Both the position numbers and the translations under genes were made by a program. 64,000 nucleotides of DNA from contig OW203764.1 of assembly GCA_934045905.1 (NCBI GenBank), positions 37,879,434 through 37,943,433 on the forward strand, in the 5' to 3' direction. Below, in pieces: positions 46,001 to 48,083 of this stretch; positions within the stretch are counted from its first letter, which is position 1; every line of letters begins with the position of its first letter. Under the pieces are notes generated by a model that saw only the letters and a program-made list of their open reading frames with translations, searched no databases and was not told the DNA's origin. The stretch is from Leuctra nigra. Taxonomy: Eukaryota; Arthropoda; Insecta; Plecoptera; Leuctridae.

Positions 46001-47427
46001 TGACACTCCGCACTGATTTTCCTCCAAGTCCCCAGCACTCTCGCAACACTCTCCCTGCCTCGTACTCCCATTTTATAATGTCTTTCATGTACCCTGGTAC
46101 GAAGGGTACATTTAGAAACTCCCCGGCTTCTGTTGCCACCACTTGTTGCAGCCTCTCATTTAGGCAACCACCTGCCACACTCTCTAGGCTGCAAACTACC
46201 ACCCTGGTTTCTCGCCCATATGCTGTTTTCGTTTCCGCCACTAGGTCACCAATGTCTTTCATTATTTCCTCTTTGTTCCTTCCCTCTCGTACTTCCTTGT
46301 TCCCCACTTTCAACATAATGGTGGCATTCTCGGTGTTCTTGCCATAATATCCTTCTTTCATCCTTCGTGACATTTCAACTATTCTAATTCCTCGGTCTGT
46401 TTTGGCTCTGTTTCCATTTAGCTTGCAAAACTCTCCGGCTTGCCTTCCCCTCACATCTCCCATTAGGATTGTCTGCGACATACCTGGTCCTTGCTGACGG
46501 TTCTCTGGCATCTCATCTTCTTGTACTCTCTCCCTATCTATCCCAACCATCCCAATGTTCGTTTGTCTGACCCCAGTTATTTCGCTTATGTCGCTGCTGC
46601 CGTTGCCCTGTTCATGTGGCTCGCTGATGTCGCTGTCTTGTTCATGTGGCTCGCTGATGTCGCTGCTGCCGCTGCCCTGTTCATGTGGCTCGCTGATGTT
46701 GCTGCTGCCGCTGTCCTGTTCATGTGGCTATTGAACATATTTAGGTAAATTTTGTATAGTATAAAAACAAAATAAATGTTCCTACACTGAATATACACAG
46801 CTCTAAAAATAGGACATGTTCTAATTGAAAAGGCTGAAGAGATGTCTTGAATTCAAGACTTGGAAACGTGTTAATGCTGCAATTTTTCCATTTAGACGAT
46901 CCAGTCTTGAATTCAACCCCCTTGAAAGGGTTGAATTCAAGGAAACTTGAATTGTGTAATTCAGCCTTTATAAAAAGGTACAAGAAAATATGAACATTTA
47001 CAGATTTACCGAGTTCCTGACTTTACCTCGAAAATTCATAAATCATACTACTAAATGCGTTATTGCGTTAATTTTCTGCCAATCTCTGGGTATAAGTTAA
47101 TGCTATGAACCTTTTACCATGTAGGTAAATTTGTTGTGAAGTTCAAATGAGACACACTAAATAATGTTTGACATGAACATGACAATGAGTTGACAACTCA
47201 CTTGAGCAAGTGCTCGATGAGCTCGAAGTTGATCTCCGTCTCGCTGAGCTGCGCCATGGCGTTCTTGGTGGTGATCTGGTAGTTGTCGGCGACCATCTTG
47301 TTCATGTTCTCGTCTGCCTCGTCGCCCTCGCCCGGACCGCCTTCGTCTTTGTCGCCGCCGCGGCTCTTGCGCTTGCGGATCGTTGGCACGTAGTGAAGCA
47401 TCTCCACGCAGTCTTCCAGGAAATACT
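6822..47427 (-). CDS. mle: maleless / DHX9 (RNA helicase A), C-terminal two-thirds, nine exons
   Basis: This DExH-box ATP-dependent RNA/DNA helicase unwinds dsRNA and R-loops in the nucleus; the fly protein acts in the MSL dosage-compensation complex by remodelling roX RNA. Exons, in transcription order: 47427-47202, 40098-39900, 31827-31568, 30226-30099, 26765-26573, 18032-17858, 14379-14110, 10075-9756, 7020-6822. All introns are GT-AG, and the joined frame stays open for about 655 codons to TAG. Visible parts: end of the RecA1-RecA2 linker, motif IV (VLIFLPGW), motif V ([11 protein letters not shown]), motif VI (QRKGRAGR), winged-helix/ratchet, OB-fold, RGG tail. The N-terminal dsRBDs and motifs I-III are upstream of position 64000. 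The coding exons are GC-rich against AT-rich introns. Family assignment is strong; MSL function is only inferred from the family. Confidence 0.95.
7021..7189. other. Start of last intron (7021-9755), unique-looking part
   Basis: The polypyrimidine-rich acceptor side of the last mle intron begins here on the minus strand. Nothing else is recognised. Confidence 0.4.
7190..7340 (+). repeat. Interspersed repeat, inverted copy at 15700-15865
   Basis: The segment with 'ctagtggagcggtcgctcca', 'cagccaagtcgtac', 'cttttactgtaagca' and 'ttggaaaatctcaca' reappears in the same internal order, inverted, at about 15865-15700. This is non-coding and gives the pre-mRNA a potential long-range pairing. Confidence 0.7.
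7590..8800 (+). repeat. Diverged tandem repeats carrying TGACGTCA palindromes
   Basis: Four diverged units start near 7600, 8180, 8448 and 8713, each with 'gccattttgaaa' then an 'aagtgacgtcatatct'-type phrase and 'gcgccaaacgattc'. The last three are spaced about 265 bases. Perfect CRE-type TGACGTCA sites occur at 7618-7625, 7741-7748, 8322-8329 and 8587-8594. Repeat origin is certain; any CREB/ATF binding is inference. Confidence 0.7.
8899..9327. mobile_element. Palindromic MITE with ~165-bp arms
   Basis: The arms begin 'tatccccataaaaacactcc' (left) and end with the complementary 'tgttttttatggggata' (right). Internal blocks such as 'tcaaaactttatttgaaaat' and 'acttggcgcatcg' are also inverted, leaving a small AT-rich loop near 9070-9130. 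It is non-coding. No clear TSD was found. Confidence 0.75.
9440..9718 (+). pseudogene. Unrecognised degraded coding remnant
   Basis: Two plus-strand stretches translate into protein-like sequence: one with [20 protein letters not shown] and one with [20 protein letters not shown] followed by a [15 protein letters not shown] block. They are separated by stops and frame changes. The composition (charged and hydrophobic alternation, no low complexity) suggests a retropseudogene fragment, but I do not recognise the family. It lies antisense in the last mle intron. Confidence 0.4.
9756..10075 (-). CDS. mle: mle exon: OB-fold domain
   Basis: The acceptor ...ATGTTTCAG precedes [20 protein letters not shown], equivalent to the 'IRTRAIS.K.MT.VTP..LLLF' start of the DHX9 OB-fold. 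The exon continues through LDNWINLEM and [16 protein letters not shown] to a CAGCCGGG|GTCAGT donor. It ends in phase 2 and joins the RGG exon exactly. The OB-fold contacts RNA 5' bases in this helicase family. Confidence 0.95.
10285..11190. mobile_element. Inverted-repeat element with nested hAT-like MITE
   Basis: Arms at about 10285-10468 and 11003-11190 are inverted copies with the phrases 'attaatacacttnggnagatg' and 'ggcgcgca.tta' shared. The arms are about 80-85% similar by eye. The interior carries a separate TIR element (10549-10898). No ORF and no resolved TSD. Confidence 0.65.
10549..10898. mobile_element. hAT-like MITE with GGTATCGG repeats
   Basis: Ends are TACAGATGGGTCGATACC and GGTATCGGCCCATCTCTA, flanked by near-identical 8-bp duplications GTTCTGAG (10541-10548) and GTTCCGAG (10899-10906). 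Subterminal 'accgatacc' repeats are typical of hAT MITEs. The 350-bp element is non-coding. Confidence 0.75.
11395..13938. mobile_element. Outer fold-back element (long TIRs), split by an inner one
   Basis: Arms run from 'aacaaactc' at 11395 inward to about 11539 and then, beyond the inner element, 12598 to about 12930; the other arm is about 13470-13938. Shared inverted blocks include 'ggaaattttccgctctttca', 'gtttcgatatctgta', 'caattccctgaaa'-type phrases and 'acaacaataaattgacaaaa'. Each arm is about 480 bases. No transposase was seen, and the terminal TSD is unclear. Confidence 0.7.
11540..12591. mobile_element. Inner fold-back element, ~355-bp near-identical arms
   Basis: Ends are GCTCATTCCATTCTGGTT and its complement, flanked by the 6-bp repeat CTCCAG (11534-11539 and 12592-12597). 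The arms (11540-11895 and 12237-12591) are nearly identical, so the element is young compared with its host element. It would form a ~355-bp RNA hairpin in the mle pre-mRNA. A 65-residue ORF occurs in both arms only because they are copies. Confidence 0.85.
14110..14379 (-). CDS. mle: mle exon: ratchet / helicase-associated region
   Basis: The acceptor ...GCGTTTCAG precedes [20 protein letters not shown], matching the 'QLKE.L..SGFPE' block of DHX9. The exon ends [11 protein letters not shown] with an AAG|GTGAGC donor in phase 0. The 90 codons include [18 protein letters not shown] and LVHKTSIVC, which align to the family's 'GVYPNVC.HKEKR' and 'LIHKSSVNC' blocks. This region follows HA2 and precedes the OB-fold. 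Confidence 0.95.
14418..15973. mobile_element. TIR element, ~1.55 kb
   Basis: Ends carry CGCACTTTCAAACCGCATTG and its inverted copy at 15973, continuing for about 70 bases (cgctttagccaaatcggttt). The interior has repeated 'tactgcctttttgggcattt'-like phrases (14820-14960 and 15420-15550) and a copy of the 7190-7340 repeat at 15700-15865. The longest open frame (14605-14898, + strand) has a hydrophobic start and end but no recognised family. TSD not resolved. Confidence 0.7.
15700..15865 (-). repeat. Inverted copy of the 7190-7340 repeat
   Basis: It shares 'gtgagattttccaa', 'cttacagtaaaagtg', 'gtacgacttggctg' and 'gagcgaccgctccactaga' with the 7190-7340 segment in inverted order. Confidence 0.7.
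16296..16914. mobile_element. pogo/Tigger-type MITE
   Basis: Ends AGTAGAGTCTCTGTTATACG and the inverted AACAGAGGTTCTACT resemble the 'CAGTAGAACCTCTGTTATA' ends common in pogo/Tigger (Tc1-mariner superfamily) elements. Further inverted pieces ('cgtataactga', 'ataatcgtacaactgg') lie inside. There is no transposase ORF, and a TA duplication is not clear. Confidence 0.55.
17238..17800. repeat. 43-bp minisatellite, about 12.5 near-identical units
   Basis: Units repeat exactly every 43 bases (phase mark 'tgcatac' at 17281, 17324, 17367 ... 17754) and contain three 'tagcac' phrases each. Units are essentially identical, so the array expanded or was homogenised recently. It ends about 58 bases from the donor of the mle exon at 17858, inside the intron. 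An imperfect founding unit is visible at 17238-17280. Confidence 0.95.
17858..18032 (-). CDS. mle: mle exon: HA2/ratchet segment
   Basis: The acceptor ...CCATGCAG is followed by a base that completes a Ser codon and then [20 protein letters not shown]. The exon includes [19 protein letters not shown] (DHX9: 'FQAWDDARMGGEEAE..FC') and ends at [10 protein letters not shown] with an AAG|GTTCGT donor. Phase 0 matches the next exon. Family signature is unambiguous. Confidence 0.95.
18033..18770. other. Intron sequence, AT-rich, no gene
   Basis: No ORF or TIR was recognised. It borders the poly(A)/poly(T) end of the LINE that begins at about 18771. Confidence 0.5.
18771..21543 (-). mobile_element. 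5'-truncated non-LTR retrotransposon with poly(A) tail
   Basis: A long ORF2 (18967-21543) is followed on the minus strand by a ~175-base 3' UTR and an A-run (plus-strand T-run at 18771-18793). The 5' end is cut inside the endonuclease and abuts the 3' end of the next LINE near 21544. Poly(A) and domain order suggest the jockey/CR1 superfamily. Confidence 0.85.
18967..21543 (-). CDS. LINE ORF2: partial endonuclease plus reverse transcriptase
   Basis: The 858-residue open frame starts at a Met that is probably internal. Residues ~35-115 are the C-terminal half of an APE-type endonuclease (GDMNLN at 40-45, SDH at 110-112); the catalytic N-terminal Asn and Glu are missing. RT follows: [10 protein letters not shown] (409-418), [35 protein letters not shown] and the YADD box at 569-572. 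The C-terminal part has the YLGI.ID...W..H thumb block. No stop interrupts the frame, so loss is recent, but without a full endonuclease this copy cannot mobilise itself. Sense to mle. Confidence 0.9.
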   Translation of the reverse strand: MHLRTLTIINNWNMYSSISQSCINQSIGNYSKVNNIVILGDMNLNLFDSDDCNVRSYLSLMAANGYINCINDATREECRGDVFTSTCIDHIFIKSSCHDIKSAVYTTKISDHYIIIAGIMFHGSSQKFQHQIPVKKCINEVKLTRLLRECDWLEPMTYDTCTDVFDNLTAKFDYCYDESYYLNYQLGKRKKKFWLTADIIKSCKERDRLFKKWKNCNGVLKFYYGVEYKKFRNKINNAIRNAKKIYYTGVFEKSRGSIKDTWQSINDVLGKKKKDTVDQVLSKYLGKQFNDKQIADRFLHCFISEVESLKHVCNIHTLSYNYDVVQLQSLYMPPVCATRINYIINSLNSNKQPGFDRIRITDLKNIAEKVSPVIAKIINTSISEGVVISKLKMSIIRPVYKKGDHLEFNNYRPIALLPTIEKIMERCVAKILTDYLSKFKIINSHQFGFQKGRSTTDLLTLFADYINSKLNENMHVLALFIDFSKAFDTLNHTKLLTSLENAGIRGPLLCWFHNYLTDRQIIVKVGETVSIAGVCNSGVPQGSILGPILYLLYVNNMPSYIQNCKIYMYADDTVLVSAHKNLEQAQIILQSDFNTLLMWTHDNDLLVNSTKTKLIHICSPSIASRLDPVTLLCHSFNCLHTLDFALCTCTDLIEEVDTCLYLGITIDKYFSWRPHINSLASKLRSCSFQLFHVKSFLPVKILKLIYSALVESVISYGLLAWGSTSNVHLQVIRSIQDRMIKNLTPDAVKLKCNNNTLLMYDHLNFLPISDLYKYKFIIKYFYSNELKIIYNHSRATRSMVNPVSLILPRFTNKYGKRCLNYAVPFIFNQLPQEIKSLDNYSSIKKEVKSWLYEYSDDV
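21574..24462 (-). CDS. LINE ORF2: endonuclease-reverse transcriptase, intact
   Basis: The 962-residue protein has an APE-type endonuclease (about 34-255) with VNCRSLNNK (Asn39), IVIATETWL (Glu66), [17 protein letters not shown] (Asp173, Asn175) and SDHDAV (Asp246, His247). RT follows: [21 protein letters not shown] (531-540), [28 protein letters not shown] and the FADD box at 691-694. The C-terminal region has [16 protein letters not shown] and RAARYV...SPGPTELI blocks. Length and motifs match full CR1/jockey-group ORF2. Its ATG lies 67 bases inside ORF1, in the -1 frame relative to it. All expected catalytic residues are present. Confidence 0.95.
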   Translation of the reverse strand: MASRCNGPAVFSREDEGDSTIMRSKEHGTTRRFKVLLVNCRSLNNKQLLFQDLIELHMPDIVIATETWLTPDHHDNEIFPVSEYQVFRRDRGSRGGGIAICVKKELSAHINSSSATAELLCVTVILQDNIKVQVIGAYNPNRNDYTLMEELHTTLLDLKCNTDSTAHTVIGGDLNLPDVEWDSDNPSGQNHAQLLVNSLQSNFNIIQTVKEGTRTKTDGSSNILDVILVQPPEIWWDTEVVPGISDHDAVILELTPLHTIPKMEPLTSWQYKKADRRGLGEFLRCNFLAWKSDNITINEKWESFKKIIMQARDKFIPHRVIKKNSDPIYYNDKVKHLKKEVQRAYSHRKRSHADKARFKTLSNKLIEAKRFCYDKYMANLLMEDGAPRTNWKRFYSYINSKKCSSRSIPAIKLNNKILTTNLDKANALNDFYGNVFSTKNHRAPSIVGDNSNPLVISTHGIWDVIKNLKPGTTAGPDGITGDLLKTAGSAGLDYLHIIFSQSIEESTLPTDWTMAIVSPIHKGGSKSSVSNYRPISLTCIPCKILEKIIEKQIRQILDETQFFTRSQFGFRPHYSCEASLVGLTQDLVQEVDFRAKQVDAILIDFAKAFDLVPHDLLMEKISQLNLNKEVIKWIWSFLNNRKQVVRIEGEISLPITVTSGVPQGSVLGPLLFLIFMNDLPQCILHSKLRLFADDCIIYRTVNNTNDCGQLQEDLEELAKWVDLNQMRINIDKTIKMSFSTRKTRIQYQYQLGNLPIDPTKDAKYLGVWLSDDLKWNNHIDVTSKKASKSLQFVMRNLKGAAKKAKELAYLTLVRPQMEYCASVWSPYTMVNKHQLDMVQRRAARYVESSFGNSPGPTELIKSLKWESLEDRRDASRAIAIYRAYCHEEAWEELGELLQRPNYTARGDHTEKIRLLQPRTDTGKFSLAAHGIRLWNNLPASVVEPLPQNNKELRKRMKSIIPT
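24396..25775 (-). CDS. LINE ORF1: PHD-type finger + OARD1/TARG1-like macrodomain + C-terminal domain
   Basis: The 459-residue protein has a C4HC3 finger (Cys26, 29, 42, 46, His51, Cys54, 75, 78), as is known for some CR1/L2 ORF1 proteins. Residues ~165-305 match a TARG1/OARD1-type macrodomain: [19 protein letters not shown] (ribose loop), FNLVTK (Lys236) and [15 protein letters not shown] (Asp277). The Lys-Asp spacing of 41 equals TARG1 Lys84-Asp125, the pair that hydrolyses ADP-ribose from Asp/Glu. A duplicated 17-residue stretch (130-146, 150-166) precedes it. Residues ~375-448 form a C-terminal domain ([20 protein letters not shown]) seen in LINE ORF1 proteins and probably RNA-binding. Start could also be Met11 or Met17. 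Enzyme activity is inferred from the residues only. Confidence 0.85.
   Translation of the reverse strand: MIRDGATSGKMDKKDKMASEQQTLECSNCLKRILQSDQAIKCDKHCGAIFHLKCSDLSEIEFKVISSKECIKWVCKVCTWAPITPLQTEQIKAPIPTVNPVSGIRKNLRNKPGKTTMGRIDTNSSSSAAQTALDYDHADVYAEGTVSVTQTASGSKLAEVFAPGTVCEETGDIFDLPDSTALAHCISGDVHLGRGIAVSFRNRFPIVEPLKESNLQIGDCAPVLTKTRLIFNLVTKSLYADKPDEENLEVCIKNMIDYCQANGVKSIGMSKIGCFRDRLEWPNVKRMLEEAIIGTNIAVIIRTLPRRKHRGKGRGTLFQNTENPIPSTSKDERIPSSQDDGFTTVQGRRRKGTSRTYIVGTGKSSEEDVLRPVHRNVYFHISRIAKNITQADVKEYLVKKYKSNEFECEQLQNRSESFNSFKVTANHILLASMNDPASWPAGVMVRRFFRERTRETPPS
25793..26375 (-). repeat. Tandem ~435-bp unit upstream of LINE ORF1 (1.3 copies)
   Basis: About 140 bases (25800-25940) recur in direct orientation at 26235-26375, sharing 'tgatatcatatgttactag', 'ccctctaacgaaat', 'gaagcaatttaatattgac' and 'agatggctaatcagctta'. 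The copy farther from ORF1 stops abruptly near 26375, as expected for a 5'-truncated monomer array. An inner inverted pair (gacggccccc near 25973, gggggccgtc near 26105) could fold. Assignment as LINE 5' UTR is inferred from position. Confidence 0.55.
26573..26765 (-). CDS. mle: mle exon: winged-helix/HA2 segment
   Basis: The acceptor ...GATCGCGTAG precedes AG, completing a Glu codon, then [20 protein letters not shown]. It continues [20 protein letters not shown] (DHX9: 'PIEPRFGKMM..G..FYVGD') and ends TMGMDQA with a GCGAG|GTACGT donor in phase 2. The [12 protein letters not shown] block is among the most conserved in DEAH-type helicases. Confidence 0.95.
26766..27438. other. Intron sequence, no gene
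   Basis: No coding signal, repeat end or RNA gene was recognised in this AT-rich stretch upstream (in mle sense) of the exon at 26573-26765. Confidence 0.5.
27439..28179. mobile_element. hAT-like MITE (CAGGGCTGCC ends)
   Basis: Ends are CAGGGCTGCCGCC and GGCAGCCCTG with subterminal 'atccgtaaaaa' repeats in opposite orientation. The flanks CTTTAGTC (27431-27438) and CTTAGTCT (28180-28187) look like an 8-bp TSD with one indel. It shares a ~150-base internal segment (around 27930-28060) with the neighbouring element (28650-28790). No transposase. Confidence 0.65.
28199..29892. mobile_element. hAT-like element with perfect 8-bp TSD, host of a nested MITE
   Basis: Ends TAGAGCCAGTTTTAAATGGT and the inverted copy ending at 29892 are flanked by CCAATTAG on both sides (28191-28198 and 29893-29900). 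Without the nested 823-bp MITE (28894-29716) it is about 870 bases. It is non-coding. The 8-bp TSD supports hAT membership. Confidence 0.85.
28894..29716. mobile_element. hAT-like MITE, copy 2, perfect 8-bp TSD
   Basis: Same family as 1998-2888: CAGTGGCGTCGGAA ... TTCCGACGCCACTG, flanked by CTCCAAAG on both sides (28886-28893 and 29717-29724). At 823 bp it differs from copy 1 mainly by indels (for example a missing block after 29160). It is nested in the 28199-29892 element, so it is the later arrival. Confidence 0.92.
30099..30226 (-). CDS. mle: mle exon: winged-helix segment
   Basis: The acceptor ...CATTCCAG precedes G, completing an Arg codon, then [20 protein letters not shown]. It continues [20 protein letters not shown] and ends CGAG|GTGAGG in phase 1. 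The block is near-identical to DHX9 '[35 protein letters not shown]'. A second in-frame GT 9 bases on is less suitable because it would break the join to the next exon. Confidence 0.95.
30515..31361 (-). mobile_element. ~0.9-kb 'GAGCGAGCG...CCTAG' repeat, copy 2
   Basis: It starts CTAGGAAAACGCTCTGGG and ends in a GCGTCTCC/GAGC-like block. Internal order matches copies at 5682 and 41911. An A-rich block (31270-31310) occurs at the same place as the A-rich block in the other copies. Confidence 0.65.
31568..31827 (-). CDS. mle: mle exon: RecA2 motifs V and VI
   Basis: The acceptor ...TTACCAACAG precedes [20 protein letters not shown]. Motif V ([11 protein letters not shown]) and motif VI ([12 protein letters not shown]) are complete, with the arginine finger in the latter; between them lie [20 protein letters not shown] and WASRTNLEQ. 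The exon ends at PEMFR with an AG|GTAATT donor in phase 2. These motifs bind RNA and couple ATP hydrolysis to movement. Confidence 0.97.
31947..32140. mobile_element. Solo end of a hAT-like family (TAGGGCTGTGCGAG)
   Basis: TAGGGCTGTGCGAG plus 'tacccgaaatttcggg' palindromic repeats match the left end of the element at 55060-55900. No partner right end was found in this intron, so it is truncated or diverged. Confidence 0.5.
32253..32530. repeat. Inverted repeat enclosing a ~68-bp direct duplication
   Basis: Arms with 'caaatatttgaacagaaaca' and its complement lie at about 32264 and 32520. Inside, a ~68-base segment ('gagtatgcaatatttcgtcg' ...) occurs twice, near 32315 and 32408, each ending in 'gcgcgactggactcattt'. 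It is non-coding. Confidence 0.7.
33473..34236 (+). mobile_element. ~0.9-kb 'GAGCGAGCG...CCTAG' repeat, copy 3
   Basis: It starts near 'gcgagcggagcgagcgtctc' and ends 'ccgagcgttttcctag' followed by T. An inner 34-bp inverted repeat (arms about 33883-33916 and 33951-33984, gccaaaagctacagcaaact) is a separate small hairpin insertion. Confidence 0.65.
34690..35231. mobile_element. TTAA-flanked MITE (piggyBac-like), family A copy 1
   Basis: TTAA at 34686-34689 and 35232-35235 flank GGTGGGATGCCTAAGTAG ... CTACTTGGGCATCCCCC. The interior is related in inverted orientation to 47542-48079 (shared 'aacacaggaggtata' / 'tatacctcatgtgtt'). TTAA target choice suggests a piggyBac-type transposase in trans. 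Confidence 0.75.
35428..35486. repeat. Short hairpin (TAGGCCGAGAAAGAC stem)
   Basis: TAGGCCGAGAAAGAC and its inverted copy GTCTTTCTCGGCCTA are separated by about 29 bases. It could be a terminator-like fold or a MITE relic; no function can be assigned. Confidence 0.6.
35870..36685 (+). mobile_element. GGGCCCTCATTCACGTAC element, copy 1
   Basis: Inverted ends GGGCCCTCATTCACGTACAT enclose 816 bases with 'taccccggggta' and 'ggtggtag/ctaccacc' repeats near both ends. Copies are at 38653-39478 (in the other fold-back arm) and from 63917 to the window end. Non-coding, and TSD unclear because the flanks are C/G runs. Confidence 0.8.
37119..37759. mobile_element. hAT-like MITE (CAGAGCTGGGTA ends), perfect 8-bp TSD
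   Basis: CAGAGCTGGGTAGTAAC ... GTAACTTACCCAGCTCTG, flanked by TATTTTTG at 37111-37118 and 37760-37767. Subterminal 'aagtaacgcgttac' and 'aactttaac' repeats are typical of this widespread animal hAT MITE type. It is 641 bp and has no transposase. Confidence 0.9.
37893..38238. mobile_element. TTAA-flanked MITE (AGGTGGGCT ends)
   Basis: AGGTGGGCTATCACGG ... TGACAGCCCACCT, flanked by TTAA at 37889-37892 and 38239-38242. At 346 bp it is non-coding. The TTAA duplication suggests piggyBac-type mobilisation. Confidence 0.8.
38653..39478 (-). mobile_element. GGGCCCTCATTCACGTAC element, copy 2
   Basis: This is the inverted counterpart of 35870-36685 in the right fold-back arm, with the same termini and internal order. 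Differences include small indels near 38700 and 38880, so the arms have begun to diverge. Confidence 0.8.
39900..40098 (-). CDS. mle: mle exon: RecA2 start, motif IV
   Basis: The acceptor ...ATTCCCGGCAG is followed by one base completing a Lys codon, then [20 protein letters not shown]. Motif IV (SVLIFLPGW) is followed by the block [15 protein letters not shown], typical of DHX9/MLE, here as [20 protein letters not shown]. It ends GVMK with an AAG|GTAATC donor in phase 0. Confidence 0.96.
40750..40870. mobile_element. Solo hAT-family end (GATCTGTGCGGGTACCCG)
   Basis: This block resembles the TAGGG(C/T)TGTGCGAGTAC ends at 31947 and 55060, with 'gggtac/gtaccc' and 'ccggtttt' repeats. Only one end is recognised. 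Confidence 0.4.
40935..41910. other. Intron sequence, no gene
   Basis: AT-rich; 'taattaattaattaatta' simple repeat near 41640. No ORF or element end was recognised. A TGACGTCA palindrome occurs just before it at 40926-40933. Confidence 0.5.
41911..42800 (-). mobile_element. ~0.9-kb 'GAGCGAGCG...CCTAG' repeat, copy 4
   Basis: CTAGGAAAACGCTCTGTG at the left and CGCTCGCTTCGCTCGCTCA at the right. A 23-base A run lies at about 42724-42746. The best-preserved copy at both ends. Confidence 0.7.
42890..45972 (-). pseudogene. RTE ORF2: endonuclease-reverse transcriptase, broken
   Basis: Endonuclease: [14 protein letters not shown] (Asn), LGLSETKW (Glu), [17 protein letters not shown] (Asp/Asn), SVIDYI, SDHRLLV (catalytic Asp/His). 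A stop and frame change lie around 45220-45316. [48 protein letters not shown], then after a frameshift near 43870 [14 protein letters not shown] and the [11 protein letters not shown] catalytic box. The C-terminal part after another frameshift near 43600 has EFKYLGNVL and WYGHMKRM, typical of RTE and related LINEs. Too damaged to be active. Confidence 0.85.
45948..46738 (-). pseudogene. RTE ORF1-like region with repeats and SGNH-hydrolase-like fold
   Basis: From 46738 the frame runs open (no ATG until 46550) through four imperfect copies of a [17 protein letters not shown] repeat and into a 200-residue tail with [40 protein letters not shown] and [13 protein letters not shown] blocks. These resemble SGNH/GDSL hydrolase blocks I, III and the following strand, but the catalytic Ser position reads Val (GDV) and no DxxH is evident, so the domain is degenerate or non-catalytic. 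It overlaps ORF2 by 25 bases. Esterase-like ORF1 domains are known in CR1 LINEs; the assignment here is tentative. Confidence 0.45.
46600..46735 (-). repeat. 36-bp in-frame minisatellite in RTE ORF1
   Basis: Four imperfect units ('ccctgttcatgtggctcgct' ...) of about 36 bases, one shortened to 27, keep the reading frame and encode serine/glutamate-rich repeats on the minus strand. The plus-strand hydrophobic ORF across it is a shadow. Confidence 0.8.
47202..47427 (-). CDS. mle: mle exon: end of RecA1-RecA2 linker, first exon visible
   Basis: The acceptor ...GTGCTTGGCAG precedes AG, completing a Glu codon, then [20 protein letters not shown]. An acidic-glycine stretch (about [20 protein letters not shown]) follows, then [20 protein letters not shown] and ELIEHLL with a CTCAA|GTGAGT donor in phase 2. 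In DHX9 the same 'V.EYFLED.....' block directly follows the end of RecA1, so the previous exon should end with the conserved PGR.YPVQ block, which is not found in 47428-64000. Confidence 0.95.
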
Positions 47428-47541
47428 CTGCCAAGCACACGATGATGTCACAACACTGTTAGGAGCAAGTTGCCTGCGTCCTGGGTTCGATTCAAGTGGC
47501 AGTTCTTTTAGACGGAGGTTCTTTCGTGGTTGGTTAGTTAA

Positions 47542-48079
47542 GGTGGCTCATCCAATCGGGCATAGTCTCAGATTTTCATAATTTTTTGTCTACTTATTGA
47601 TATTCATGCCATACACTATCCTTGAAAAAATTCAACACTTTTCGTGTCTAGTTTCTGAGATAAATTGAGTTTTCTTCCCAATGTTATCTTATGGCAGACA
47701 GGTAAAATCGTTGTCACAATACAATTAGGCTAATAATGAAGATCTAATTTTTAGTTTGTCCCAACTTTGATCAAAAAACTTATTTTCTGATAGATAGTTG
47801 GACATTATATTAGGGAAAAAATTAAAAACAATACCAACGTGTGCTATTTTAAAAGTTATCAACCAAAAACTAAATGATTTCCCTATACCTCATGTGTTAC
47901 AGTTTTGTTCAATCTCGAAAGGCAATAAATTGAAACCTCGCTGTAAGACAGGAGTTGCAAGTTAAATGACATTTTATGATTCTTTTATACTTAAATATAG
48001 TTGAAATGTTGGAAAAAGTAATTCATGATGGTAATTTCAAAAAATAAATATTTTGGAATGTTCGATCGGTTGAGCCACG
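47542..48079. mobile_element. TTAA-flanked MITE (piggyBac-like), family A copy 2
   Basis: TTAA at 47538-47541 and 48080-48083 flank GGTGGCTCATCC ... GGTTGAGCCACG. The interior is homologous, inverted, to 34690-35231. It is 538 bp and non-coding. Confidence 0.75.
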
Positions 48080-48083
48080 TTAA

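Larger units (their letters stand above)
42850..46738 (-). mobile_element. RTE-type LINE, 5'-truncated and frameshifted
   Basis: On the minus strand: a repeat-bearing 5' coding region (46738-46550), an ORF1-like region (46550-45948), endonuclease (45972 to about 45090) and RT (45174-42890). Frameshifts near 45300, 43880 and 43600 break the ORF2. The endonuclease-RT type ([30 protein letters not shown]) fits the RTE clade. It sits in the mle intron 40099-47201, sense to the gene. Confidence 0.8.
40572..46970. repeat. Distant inverted pair flanking the RTE LINE
   Basis: CTGAATTACACGGTTCAAGT near 40583 and the inverted 'cttgaattgtgtaattcag' near 46968 continue inward with 'ttgaattcaaccct' and 'ccttgaaggggttg'. 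The pair may be the TIRs of an older element that was split by the RTE-type LINE and a ~0.9-kb repeat. A TSD could not be settled. Confidence 0.5.

Noticed and set aside
42899..46347. Numerous plus-strand Ser/Leu/Pro-rich ORFs
   Set aside because: They are antisense shadows of the Lys/Glu/Arg-rich RTE ORF2.
46491..46748. Hydrophobic plus-strand ORF with [10 protein letters not shown] repeats
   Set aside because: It is the complement of the in-frame Ser/Glu repeat of the RTE ORF1 region.
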